Shown here: positions 1 to 5,326 of the stretch, piece by piece
Numbering within the stretch: the first letter of the stretch is position 1
Layout of the letters: every line of letters starts with the position of its first letter
Assembly (NCBI GenBank): GCA_017542725.1
Contig: JAFXWR010000197.1
Span: forward strand, 1-5,326
Length of the DNA: 5,326 nt
Direction: 5' to 3'
From: Lachnospiraceae bacterium
GTDB taxonomy: Bacteria > Bacillota_A > Clostridia > Lachnospirales > Lachnospiraceae
Program-made: the position numbers and the translations under genes
Notes under the pieces: generated by a model
Databases searched by the model: none
What the model was told of the DNA's origin: nothing
The model's input: only the letters and a program-made list of their open reading frames with translations

Positions 1-3000
1 CATATACTGCGTCATCATTATCTGAAATCTCAAAACCTGACTCAGCTTCTACATATGTCTTTCCTGTGGCATAGATAGCACCACCACCCCAGCTTACAAA
101 CTTCCAAGCATCAGTGCCTGACTTATTGCTATTTGCCACACCATTTTCTCTCATATTTCCATTATAGAGATAAACTTTGTTTGCATTTTCATTTGGATAA
201 GACTCTGTACTTTTAAGGGTCAGGTCAAACTTATTGTAATTTGCACTAAAGATTGCTCCACCATTTGATGCTTCATTTTTATAGAAGGTTACATTATTGG
301 CATTTACATTATGACCATCCTTATCTACACCAACATAAAGTTTAAGTGCACCCTTTCCATAGATGGCCCCGCCAAATGAATTATATCTATATGTTACTGA
401 CCTTGTAGTATATTCTACACCTCTTGCTATATTCTCTTTAAACTCTACATCACCGAGATATGCATTGGTCTCTTTTCCTTCTTTTAAGCCCTTGTCGCCC
501 TTTGTCTCACTATCATAGTAAGAGTTATTAAATGATATCGCTCCACCATTATATAGAGCTTCATTCTTTTCAAAAATTGTTTTTTGCTTTGTCGCATCTG
601 CTCTACCAATGTATAATTGAGTTATAGATTTTAAGTTTTCATGCACAGCAATAGCGCCGCCACTTGTACCAGCAGTGTTCTCCTTAAAAGTGAGTGAGTT
701 TAGAACCGCTCCATCTACACCATTCATATAGATGGCGCCACCATTTACATAGGCACTATTCTTTTCAAACTTACTATTGTTAAATACAATCTTATTTCCT
801 GATTTTATATTTTGTATATAGATTGCTCCACCATTATAATATGCCTTACACTCTTTAAAATTACAGTCCTCAACCACGAAAGATTCTAAGGTATTGGCTG
901 TATCTGATCCCAAACAGATTGCTCCACCATTTTCAGTAACTGTTGTCTTGTTGAAACTAATGCCTTTAAAATAGTTGTTGCCAGAGCCTCCGTTTAATAT
1001 ACCATTTGCTCTCGTCGCTATTATAGTATCAAAATCTGCATTGAAGACATGGAGATTATTTTTTGCTGCAATTAGAGAGCCATAAGGATGATATGGCGAC
1101 CAATTTTTAATGAGTGTTGAGTCTTCCATGTATTCTGCAGAAATTTTATTTCTAAAGTTGCCTCTTATCTTTATATCATTAAACATGATATTGGTCTTGC
1201 CTGGAGTATCAGAACCATAGATATATACATTTTGTCCTTCTACAATTGGATTCTCTCTCTGCTCATTGAATCTTGACATAGTTGCTGGCCACTTCTTACC
1301 AAACTGATCTATAACTACAAAGTCATTTTCTGTATTGATATGAGTGATATGTCCCAATGTATCTCTTTCTTGACAGTTACATATATATACATTTCCTTTT
1401 CCAAATATTCTACTCTCAGACGCAAACTTAAGGTCTACACCATTTGTACAGATGTAAAGATTAACTCCATTTGCTAACTCTAGTTTATTATTTAAAGTGT
1501 AAAGGTTGGTTGTATCTTCATCTGCAAAGATGGCAACTGCCATATTTGTAGTGATACTTATAGTCGATTTATCTTTCTTAATTACACCAGGTATTTTAAC
1601 TTCTATACCTTTATATAAGTTCTCGTCAGTTGTAAGGACATTGTGATAGAATGTTGTTCCATTTATAGTATGTCCTATACAAGTTGACCCATCTGGCACA
1701 GTCTCAAGTCCACATATAGCATGACGAACTCCAAGTGAAGGATAAGAGTGATATTCATCAGCTGCTGCACCAAAGTTCCCAAAATTATCAATCTCAATTG
1801 TAGGTAATTCATAAGAAGCAAAATTTATTTCGTTAAATATTCCTTTGACATCTGTTGTTGCATTATCTAATTTATTTAAATCTTCTTCGCTTAATAAATT
1901 TTCTTCTGCTTTCTCTTCAGTTTTGTTTTCAGTTTCAGCCTTATTGTCTTCACTTCCGCCTAATAAATTGCTAAAGAAATCAGATATAGGCGCAAGGATT
2001 GAACCGAGAATTCCTTCTTCTTCGACATTTTCAGTGCTATCTGTTTCTAAAGTCTCTTCACTTGCTTCAGCTAAATCACCATTTAATATACCGAGTACCT
2101 GATCTACTATATAATCTACATCTGGAGAGTATAAATCCATACTCTCTAAACTATAGATACCGTTTATAGGAACTCCTTCTTCGTCTTTACCATCACTTTC
2201 TTTTGCTGCAGATTTATAAAGTAATGAATCGTCTATAGTGTCGCTTGTAGTTGACTTTGAAACTTCTTCTATAATAATATCTGATTCTGTGGCAAATTCA
2301 GGGCTCGTAGGGCTCGTAAACTTCGCCCCTACTGTTTCACTCGCACCTACACCATCACTTGTCTCTACAGGTTCACTTGTCTCTACAAGTTCACTTGTTT
2401 CTACAGGTTCACTTGCTTCTACAGGTTCACTTGCTTCTACAGGTTCACTTGCTTCTACAGATTCGCTTTCCTCTACAGATTCTACTTCGGATTCTGTAGA
2501 TTCTGTGCCGGCAAAACCAGCAACTGTTGGTTCGATTATTTCTTCTGACTCGTGAGCTTCACTTGTGTGGTTAGTCTCATTGAGAGGCGACTGAATGTCG
2601 TCCACTACAGTTTCTGATATCTCAGTCACTATAGTTTCAGTTGTCTCTCTTGCTTCTTGAGTCTCTTGTGCTTCATCTACTTCATCAGCAGGTGTGTTCT
2701 CTTCTTCAAAAGTTTTTTCATTTGCTTTTGTTTCATCTTCTGTTATTTCATAAAATGATTTTTCTATAGAAAGTTTTTTATCTACTATACTTGCTGTAGT
2801 CTTCTTGATGATGAGTTCGACATCTTCACCAAACTCTAACTTTATTTCTTCTTTAAGATTATCAACTATCTTTATTTCATTATTTGTCGCCTTGCTTACT
2901 AACTCCTCTTTATTACTATCATCACTATATTTACCAAATCCCAACTCTCTTTGCCATTTCTCTTTATGATATGGCATAGTTTTTGATCTTGTAGGAGTTG

Positions 3001-4117
3001 CTATCTTTACAGATTTCTTCTTTATCCATTTTACATTTACATTGATGAGTTTACTTTCTCCTAAATTATTCTTTAACAATACTTTAGCAACCTTGGCAAG
3101 TTTCTCATCCAATAATTTTTCTTTATCATAAACTTCATTACTATAATAATTTTTATCAAGCAAATCTATCTCCGTGTAAGTAGCAAGATAGATTTTCTCT
3201 ATCGTCCATCTTACTATAGGAACTGTAGCTATAACTACAGTAGATGCTGTGGCAATTTTTTTATTCACATTACTTTCCGTTGCAACACTTAATTCACTAT
3301 CTGTTGCCAATACTTCTACTATTTCACTTGTTGTAGCAGTTTCATATATCACTTCGCTTTCACTTGCTACTTTTACTATCTCACTTTCTGTTGCTTTCTC
3401 TATCTTTTCTACATCAGAATCACTTGCTATCTTATCTTCTTCTTTTATGTCACTATCTGTCGCAATTTTTTCTTCGTCTACGATGTTGTTTTTATCTGCA
3501 TCACTGTCTGTAGCAGGGTTTGTTGGGCTCGTAAACTTCGCCCCTACGCTTTCGCCTGTCTCTACAGTTTCGCTTGTCTCTATAGTTTCGCTTGTCTCTA
3601 TAGTTTCGCTTGTCTCTTCTGTTTCGCTTGTCTCTACTGTTTCACTTGTCTCTACTGTTTCACTTGTCTCTTCTGTTTCGCTTGTCTCTTCAGTTTCGCT
3701 TGTCTCTTCAGTTTCGCTTGTCTCTTCTGTTTCGCTTGTCTCTTCAGTTTCGCTTGTCTCTTCTTCTGGTTCCTCTTTATAATCAGTCTCTTCTTCTTGC
3801 TCTTCTTCTATATCTTCATCATGGTAAGAATCTTCGACTTCTGGGGAATTGAAGTCTTCATTATTATCCTCTAATTTTTCATTAGAGTTAGCTGTATCTA
3901 CAGAGGTTGTGTTGTCAACTTCCACTATTTCTTCGTAGTGATACTTCTCCTCCTGATAGAGATAATAATAATTCTTTAACTCCTTTTCATTCACGGTCGC
4001 ATCATAAACCATGTTTGCTATACTATTTGCAAGCACAGCAAAACCTGTGGACGCAAAAACATTTGCTACCACTAGCGTGATTGCAATCAATCGTTTCAAA
4101 TTAAATTGGTTTTTCAT
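1..4117 (-). CDS. Giant secreted repeat protein with Pmp-like beta-helix (adhesin-type; C-terminus missing)
   Basis: I read the minus-strand frame codon by codon from ATG at 4117 to base 2. There is no stop in 1372 codons, so the gene runs off the left edge. The start is supported by AAGGGG seven bases upstream and an immediate signal peptide (MKNQFNLKRLIAITLVVANVF). Domain order by residue: signal peptide 1-30; Tyr/Glu-rich then acidic linker 31-118; EETSET-type array 119-190; VGAKFTSPT 191-199; ATxSx repeats 202-295; unrecognised domain about 304-458; acidic linker, then a second hexapeptide array 548-595; second VGAKFTSPT from 596; hydrophobic amphipathic segment 702-721; beta-helix head from about 770, with eight GGAI motifs between 1064 and 1348. 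GGAI/FxxN repeats are the hallmark of chlamydial Pmp adhesins and occur in other bacterial right-handed beta-helix surface proteins. A role in attachment is inferred from this architecture. No anchor (LPXTG or binding repeats) is visible; it may lie past the edge. The frame is certain, the function is not. Confidence 0.9.
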   Translation of the reverse strand, partial: MKNQFNLKRLIAITLVVANVFASTGFAVLANSIANMVYDATVNEKELKNYYYLYQEEKYHYEEIVEVDNTTSVDTANSNEKLEDNNEDFNSPEVEDSYHDEDIEEEQEEETDYKEEPEEETSETEETSETEETSETEETSETEETSETEETSETVETSETVETSETEETSETIETSETIETSETVETGESVGAKFTSPTNPATDSDADKNNIVDEEKIATDSDIKEEDKIASDSDVEKIEKATESEIVKVASESEVIYETATTSEIVEVLATDSELSVATESNVNKKIATASTVVIATVPIVRWTIEKIYLATYTEIDLLDKNYYSNEVYDKEKLLDEKLAKVAKVLLKNNLGESKLINVNVKWIKKKSVKIATPTRSKTMPYHKEKWQRELGFGKYSDDSNKEELVSKATNNEIKIVDNLKEEIKLEFGEDVELIIKKTTASIVDKKLSIEKSFYEITEDETKANEKTFEEENTPADEVDEAQETQEARETTETIVTEISETVVDDIQSPLNETNHTSEAHESEEIIEPTVAGFAGTESTESEVESVEESESVEASEPVEASEPVEASEPVETSELVETSEPVETSDGVGASETVGAKFTSPTSPEFATESDIIIEEVSKSTTSDTIDDSLLYKSAAKESDGKDEEGVPINGIYSLESMDLYSPDVDYIVDQVLGILNGDLAEASEETLETDSTENVEEEGILGSILAPISDFFSNLLGGSEDNKAETENKTEEKAEENLLSEEDLNKLDNATTDVKGIFNEINFASYELPTIEIDNFGNFGAAADEYHSYPSLGVRHAICGLETVPDGSTCIGHTINGTTFYHNVLTTDENLYKGIEVKIPGVIKKDKSTISITTNMAVAIFADEDTTNLYTLNNKLELANGVNLYICTNGVDLKFASESRIFGKGNVYICNCQERDTLGHITHINTENDFVVIDQFGKKWPATMSRFNEQRENPIVEGQNVYIYGSDTPGKTNIMFNDIKIRGNFRNKISAEYMEDSTLIKNWSPYHPYGSLIAAKNNLHVFNADFDTIIATRANGILNGGSGNNYFKGISFNKTTVTENGGAICLGSDTANTLESFVVEDCNFKECKAYYNGGAIYIQNIKSGNKIVFNNSKFEKNSAYVNGGAIYMNGVDGAVLNSLTFKENTAGTSGGAIAVHENLKSITQLYIGRADATKQKTIFEKNEALYNGGAISFNNSYYDSETKGDKGLKEGKETNAYLGDVEFKENIARGVEYTTRSVTYRYNSFGGAIYGKGALKLYVGVDKDGHNVNANNVTFYKNEASNGGAIFSANYNKFDLTLKSTESYPNENANKVYLYNGNMRENGVANSNKSGTDAWKFVSWGGGAIYATGKTYVEAESGFEISDNDDAVY
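2..1810 (-). other. Beta-helix head with Pmp-type GGAI/FxxN repeats
   Basis: From about residue 770 onward the protein becomes Asn/Gly-rich with alternating short hydrophobic strands, typical of right-handed beta-helices. Eight GGAI motifs lie at about residues 1064, 1096, 1126, 1153, 1191, 1249, 1286 and 1345, mostly as NGGAIY, NGGAIS, NGGAIF or SGGAIA. Between them lie F-x-x-N motifs such as FEKNSA, FKENTA, FEKNEA, FKENIA and FYKNEA. This alternation defines the Pmp repeat. The earlier part (770-1060) lacks the motifs but holds cysteines C802, C813, C890, C913 and C915, which may form disulfides. The last visible residues are still inside the repeat region, so the head continues past the left edge. 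Confidence 0.75.
1955..2014 (-). other. Hydrophobic amphipathic segment in the giant protein
   Basis: Residues 702-721 read GILGSILAPISDFFSNLL followed by GG, sitting between two highly acidic stretches (ENVEEE before, SEDNKAETENKTEEKAEEN after). It is too short and too broken by Gly, Pro and Asp for a confident membrane span, but its periodicity suggests an amphipathic helix. Its role is unknown. It could be a membrane- or partner-contacting patch, or the packed start of the head region. Confidence 0.55.
2301..2332 (-). repeat. In-frame palindrome-like element, copy 1, with 9-bp duplication
   Basis: Bases 2310-2332 match 3525-3547 exactly over 23 bases and encode VGAKFTSP in the same frame. 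Here the flanks extend the stem: GTAGGGC pairs with GCCCCTAC with one bulged base, a better hairpin than the other copy. The 9-mer gggctcgta occurs twice in tandem (2301-2309 and 2310-2318), so the protein reads VGAKFTSPTSPEFATESD. The duplication is a multiple of three and keeps the frame open. Confidence 0.8.
2333..2476 (-). repeat. Hexapeptide array B: 8 units of 18 bp (VEASEP / VETSEP)
   Basis: Eight 18-bp units encode residues 548-595. In protein order they are VEESES, three VEASEP, VETSEL, VETSEP, VETSDG and VGASET. The plus-strand core ttc-act-tg[tc]-[ct]tc-tac is clearly related to array A, but array B is less pure and carries Pro in many units. Ser/Glu-rich sequence just before it in the protein (ESTESEVES) looks like decayed units. 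The array ends exactly where the second VGAKFTSPT element begins, as array A does. Confidence 0.9.
2744..3208 (-). other. Unrecognised Lys/Glu-rich domain of the giant protein
   Basis: Residues 304-458, from WTIEKIYLATY to SFYEIT, look globular rather than repetitive. The region mixes probable helices (KEKLLDEKLAKVAKVLLKNN) with probable strands (KLINVNVKWIKKK and DVELIIKKT). Two halves each show a helix followed by a beta strand with a di-lysine end, which may be a diverged internal duplication. I do not recognise a family. It is the only non-repetitive section between the two low-complexity arrays, so it may be a functional (binding) domain held out on stalks. Confidence 0.5.
3235..3514 (-). 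repeat. Nine degenerate ATxSx repeats
   Basis: Residues 202-295 contain nine copies of a short motif, in order: ATDSDAD, ATDSDIK, ASDSDVE, ATESEIV, ASESEVI, ATTSEIV, ATDSELS, ATESNVN, ATASTVV. They are spaced about 8 to 17 residues apart, separated by charged linkers rich in Glu, Lys and Ile/Val. The core pattern is A-[TS]-x-S-x-[hydrophobic]. DNA identity between copies is low, so this array is older than the hexapeptide arrays. A single related ATESDI motif also follows the second VGAKFTSPT copy. The function is unknown; a Ser/Thr-rich flexible linker or a glycosylated stalk are possibilities. Confidence 0.8.
3525..3547 (-). repeat. In-frame palindrome-like element, copy 2 (encodes VGAKFTSP)
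   Basis: These 23 bases are identical to 2310-2332, and both copies sit in the same reading frame, giving VGAKFTSP. On the plus strand GGGC and GCCC flank the loop TCGTAAACTTC, so the sequence can fold into a short hairpin. It directly abuts the end of array A and is followed in the protein by TNPATDSD. It is GC-richer than its surroundings, which suggests a separate origin such as a small repetitive palindromic element inserted into the coding sequence. Confidence 0.8.
3548..3763 (-). repeat. Hexapeptide array A: 12 units of 18 bp (EETSET)
   Basis: Twelve contiguous 18-bp units encode residues 119-190. In protein order the units are mostly EETSET, changing towards the end to VETSET, IETSET and finally VETGES. 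On the plus strand the core is ttc-gct-tgt-ctc, with variation confined to the last codon (ttc, tac or tat) and the first base of the Thr codon. The array is strongly acidic and Thr/Ser-rich, so it is probably an extended stalk or spacer exposed outside the wall. Near-identity of units at the DNA level implies recent slippage or recombination, so copy number is likely to vary between strains. Confidence 0.95.
4028..4117 (-). other. Signal peptide of the giant surface protein
   Basis: Residues 1-30 have a basic N-region (K2, K8, R9), a hydrophobic core (LIAITLVVANVF, 10-21) and small residues ending in AVLA at 27-30, fitting signal peptidase I cleavage after A30. An alternative cut after VFA at residue 22 is possible. 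This supports Sec export and explains why the rest of the protein is extracellular-type sequence. No lipobox cysteine is present. Confidence 0.85.
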
Positions 4118-4124
4118 AGTTTTT

Positions 4125-4130
4125 CCCCTT
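4125..4130 (-). promoter_or_regulatory. Shine-Dalgarno site for the giant surface protein
   Basis: AAGGGG on the minus strand ends seven bases before the ATG at 4117. This is good spacing for a Firmicute start and fixes the initiation codon of the large gene. Confidence 0.8.
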
Positions 4131-4131
4131 G

Positions 4132-4153
4132 AAGAATTCCCTCTCTAATTCTT
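4132..4153 (-). promoter_or_regulatory. Small leader hairpin just upstream of the ribosome binding site
   Basis: AAGAATT and AATTCTT form a 7-bp perfect stem around an 8-base loop, AGAGAGGG, on the minus strand. The hairpin ends one base before the A of the AAGGGG site (CAAGGGG). It is AT-rich and weak, so an effect on translation is only a possibility. Confidence 0.35.
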
Positions 4154-4159
4154 ACCCTT

Positions 4160-4190
4160 TTTATATTTTATTTTGCCAATTATATGGCAA
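4160..4190 (-). promoter_or_regulatory. Candidate promoter/operator: TTGCCA-TATAAT-TGGCAA inverted repeat
   Basis: On the minus strand a perfect 6-bp inverted repeat (TTGCCA/TGGCAA, 4173-4190) encloses TATAAT at 4179-4184, a consensus -10 box. No good -35 lies 17 bases upstream of it. Alternatively TTGCCA (4185-4190) could serve as -35 for TATAAA at 4160-4165 with a long 19-base spacer. Either would give a leader of roughly 35 to 55 bases for the large gene. The symmetry around the -10 could be an operator or a weak RNA hairpin. The evidence is motif-level only. Confidence 0.35.
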
Positions 4191-4195
4191 CCCTA

Positions 4196-4219
4196 CAAGC
4201 GAAGGATAATCTTCGCTTG
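4196..4219 (-). terminator. Intergenic 9-bp hairpin after the upstream gene (possible weak terminator)
   Basis: CAAGCGAAG and CTTCGCTTG form a perfect 9-bp stem with a 6-base loop, beginning 23 bases after the TAA stop at 4243. There is no following T-tract on the minus strand (next bases TAGGGTTG), so it is not a canonical intrinsic terminator. It may act as a partial terminator, or as a processing or stability element between two co-transcribed genes. Confidence 0.35.
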
Positions 4220-4242
4220 CATACGTTAACACATAATTGTTG

Positions 4243-5326
4243 TTAATTATATCTCATCGTTTTGCAAGCACCTGTTGCCTTATCAAATACATATTTTATA
4301 TTTTCAATTACTACTTCTCCGCCTTCTTTCATAGTCCCATCTTCAGTTAGATAATAATACTTTCCGTCATACTCTATAAGTCCTGTTTGTGGTATCCCAT
4401 ACTTGTCAAAGTAATAATAATGTCCATCTATCATAAACCAGTTTGATGGCGGAACTTCAAGTCTTGTTCCATCTGGCATATCAAAATATTTTACAAAATA
4501 TCTTTCTCCTGTATCGTAAACTTTCCATTTTCCATCTTTGTTAGATACATGATTCTTTGCACCTAATACCGTCAATTTTTCTGTTGGTACTTCTCCACTA
4601 ATAAGTGCTCCTGTCTCTTTATCAAATGTATAAGTTTTTTTTTCTATCACTACTGTTCCTTTTACAAGTTCTCCTCTTGAGTCGCTCTCTGTAGACATAA
4701 GGTAATATTCTCCATCACTCTTAAGCCAACCAGTAATCATACATCCATCTCTATCTACTGCATACCATACTTTTTTACCCTGTGCATTTTCTGTGTTAAT
4801 CCATTGATCAGTATAGGTAGTGCATGTGCCATCATCATTTGTATTTTCAAACTTCCATGCATTTTCTTCTGGTACATAATTCCATGATCCTGAAATTTCT
4901 TTACTTTCAGTTGTCTCTTTTACTGGTATCACTTCACCGAGTGAATTAATTTGTTTGCCACCTGGAGACATCACCATACCATCAACAAAATATGTAGTTC
5001 CGTCTGGCAATGTGATAGAACCATCTGGGTGATGCACAATTCCATCAGCATCTTTAGTAGTTCCATCTGGTAGAGTTGTGGAACCATCAGCATGATAAAT
5101 TGTCCCCATCGGGTCTTTTACATCTCCGTTTAGATAATATATAGTTCCATTTGTTGTAGTTACAGAACCATCTTGATTATAAATGTTTCCATATATGTCT
5201 TTTACTTCTCCGTTTGGATACACAGTTATTCCATTTGCATATGTGTAGCTTCCATCATCATTTATCTTATCTCCTAAAGAAATAATCTCAGATTTATTTT
5301 GTGATTCATCTTTTATATTATCTTCA
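4243..5326 (-). CDS. Cell-wall-binding repeat surface protein, C-terminal part (start missing)
   Basis: The frame is open from the right edge to the TAA at 4243-4245, giving 360 visible residues. A GTG at 5223 lies inside the heptad repeats and lacks a ribosome binding site, so the true start is beyond the window. Visible order: polar linker (EDNIKDESQNKSEIISLG); 16 heptads of x-x-[DN]-G-x-x-x at residues 22-133; short linker; then two related modules at about residues 146-242 and 265-360. The modules contain aromatic/Gly signatures such as TGWLKSDGEYYL and DGHYYYFDKYG, as in choline-binding or glucan-binding cell-wall repeats, and both finish with VVIE-x(3 or 4)-Y-x-FDK-x-TGA. The protein probably attaches non-covalently to the wall through its C-terminus; the ligand cannot be read from sequence. 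It lies 125 bases upstream of the giant adhesin gene in the same orientation. Confidence 0.88.
   Translation of the reverse strand, partial: EDNIKDESQNKSEIISLGDKINDDGSYTYANGITVYPNGEVKDIYGNIYNQDGSVTTTNGTIYYLNGDVKDPMGTIYHADGSTTLPDGTTKDADGIVHHPDGSITLPDGTTYFVDGMVMSPGGKQINSLGEVIPVKETTESKEISGSWNYVPEENAWKFENTNDDGTCTTYTDQWINTENAQGKKVWYAVDRDGCMITGWLKSDGEYYLMSTESDSRGELVKGTVVIEKKTYTFDKETGALISGEVPTEKLTVLGAKNHVSNKDGKWKVYDTGERYFVKYFDMPDGTRLEVPPSNWFMIDGHYYYFDKYGIPQTGLIEYDGKYYYLTEDGTMKEGGEVVIENIKYVFDKATGACKTMRYN
4246..4533 (-). repeat. Cell-wall-binding-like module, second copy
   Basis: This covers residues 265-360, ending at the stop. It parallels the first copy: GKWKVYDTGE, then NWFMIDGHYYYFDKYG, TGLIEYDGKYYYL, GGEVVIENIKYVFDKATGA and a short tail KTMRYN. 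Divergence from the first copy is large, so the duplication is old. The terminal placement fits a wall-attachment role. Confidence 0.7.
4600..4890 (-). repeat. Cell-wall-binding-like module, first copy
   Basis: This covers residues 146-242 of the visible protein. It opens with GSWNYVPEENAWKF and passes through W-x-N, VWYAVDRDG and TGWLKSDGEYYL. It ends in GTVVIEKKTYTFDKETGALI. Spacing of W, YY and DG/TG matches choline-binding-type repeats. Two cysteines (in GTCTT and DGCM) are unusual for this repeat class. Confidence 0.7.
4927..5262 (-). repeat. 16 tandem DG heptapeptide repeats
   Basis: Sixteen consecutive seven-residue units, starting NDDGSYT, YANGITV, YPNGEVK and ending SPGGKQI, NSLGEVI, share Gly at position 4. 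Asp or Asn is at position 3 in 12 units. Position 6 is usually Val, Ile or Thr. Adjacent units often alternate in type (for example HADGSTT, LPDGTTK), suggesting a 14-residue higher-order repeat. Such a short regular pattern fits a narrow beta-solenoid or a chain of beta-turns. I do not recognise a named family; it differs from the nine-residue RTX repeat. Confidence 0.85.

Noticed and set aside
1845..2102. Plus-strand 85-codon Ser-rich open frame
   Set aside because: It is antisense to the Glu-rich linker and amphipathic segment of the giant protein. The Ser/Leu-rich composition follows from complementing Glu and Lys codons.
2238..2555. Plus-strand open frame with SLVSTGSLAST repeats
   Set aside because: It is an antisense shadow of hexapeptide array B. 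The minus-strand frame is continuous through it.
3548..3763. CRISPR-like array
   Set aside because: The 18-bp units are contiguous with no spacers and encode an in-frame hexapeptide, so this is a coding tandem repeat.
3249..3782. Plus-strand open frame rich in SLVSTVSLV repeats
   Set aside because: It is the antisense of the EETSET array and ATxSx region. The repeat unit length, a multiple of three, keeps several frames open, and there is no credible ribosome binding site or protein-like composition.
3610..3852. Plus-strand open frame with LSLLFRLSLLFHL repeats
   Set aside because: It is another antisense frame of the same 18-bp array, low in complexity and overlapping the well-supported minus-strand gene.
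4196..4219. Canonical intrinsic terminator
   Set aside because: The 9-bp stem is perfect, but neither strand shows a T-tract after it, so only a weak or alternative role is supportable.
5221..5223. GTG as the start codon of the wall-binding protein
   Set aside because: The heptad repeat continues unbroken upstream of it, the frame is open to the right edge, and no Shine-Dalgarno sequence precedes it.

Overview
The window is AT-rich and carries two genes, both on the minus strand and both cut by a window edge. Three things point to a Gram-positive Firmicute, most likely a clostridial or Lachnospiraceae-type commensal: low GC, an AAGGGG ribosome binding site, and secreted proteins with choline-binding-like cell-wall repeats. 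The taxonomic placement is inferred. No marker gene is present.

Right part (about 4243-5326, minus strand): the C-terminal 360 residues of a surface protein whose start lies beyond the right edge. It has about 16 tandem seven-residue repeats of the form x-x-[D/N]-G-x-x-x. These are followed by two diverged copies of a roughly 95-residue aromatic/glycine module resembling cell-wall (choline-)binding repeats. A TAA stop ends it at 4243.

Intergenic gap (4118-4242): 125 bases. It holds a perfect 9-bp hairpin without a T-tract, an inverted repeat whose loop is TATAAT on the minus strand, a small hairpin in the probable leader, and a good Shine-Dalgarno site for the next gene.

Left and main part (1-4117, minus strand): one uninterrupted frame of 1372 codons from ATG at 4117 to the left edge, with no stop. 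It is a very large secreted protein. Domain order is: signal peptide; acidic linker; pure EETSET hexapeptide array; a VGAKFTSPT peptide encoded by a palindrome-like DNA element; nine degenerate ATxSx repeats; an unrecognised Lys/Glu-rich globular region; a second acidic hexapeptide array ending in the same VGAKFTSPT element; a short hydrophobic amphipathic segment; and a beta-helix head with eight GGAI motifs alternating with FxxN motifs, as in chlamydial polymorphic membrane protein (Pmp) repeats. The C-terminus and any cell-wall anchor lie outside the window.

The two genes look like neighbouring adhesin-type surface proteins, the first possibly co-transcribed with or followed by its own promoter for the second. 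The most interesting feature is the twice-used cassette in the large protein (hexapeptide array, palindromic element, ATxSD). Its array/element boundary is identical at the base level in both places. I see no defence system, RNA gene, CRISPR array or transposase. Apparent plus-strand reading frames are antisense shadows of the repeats.
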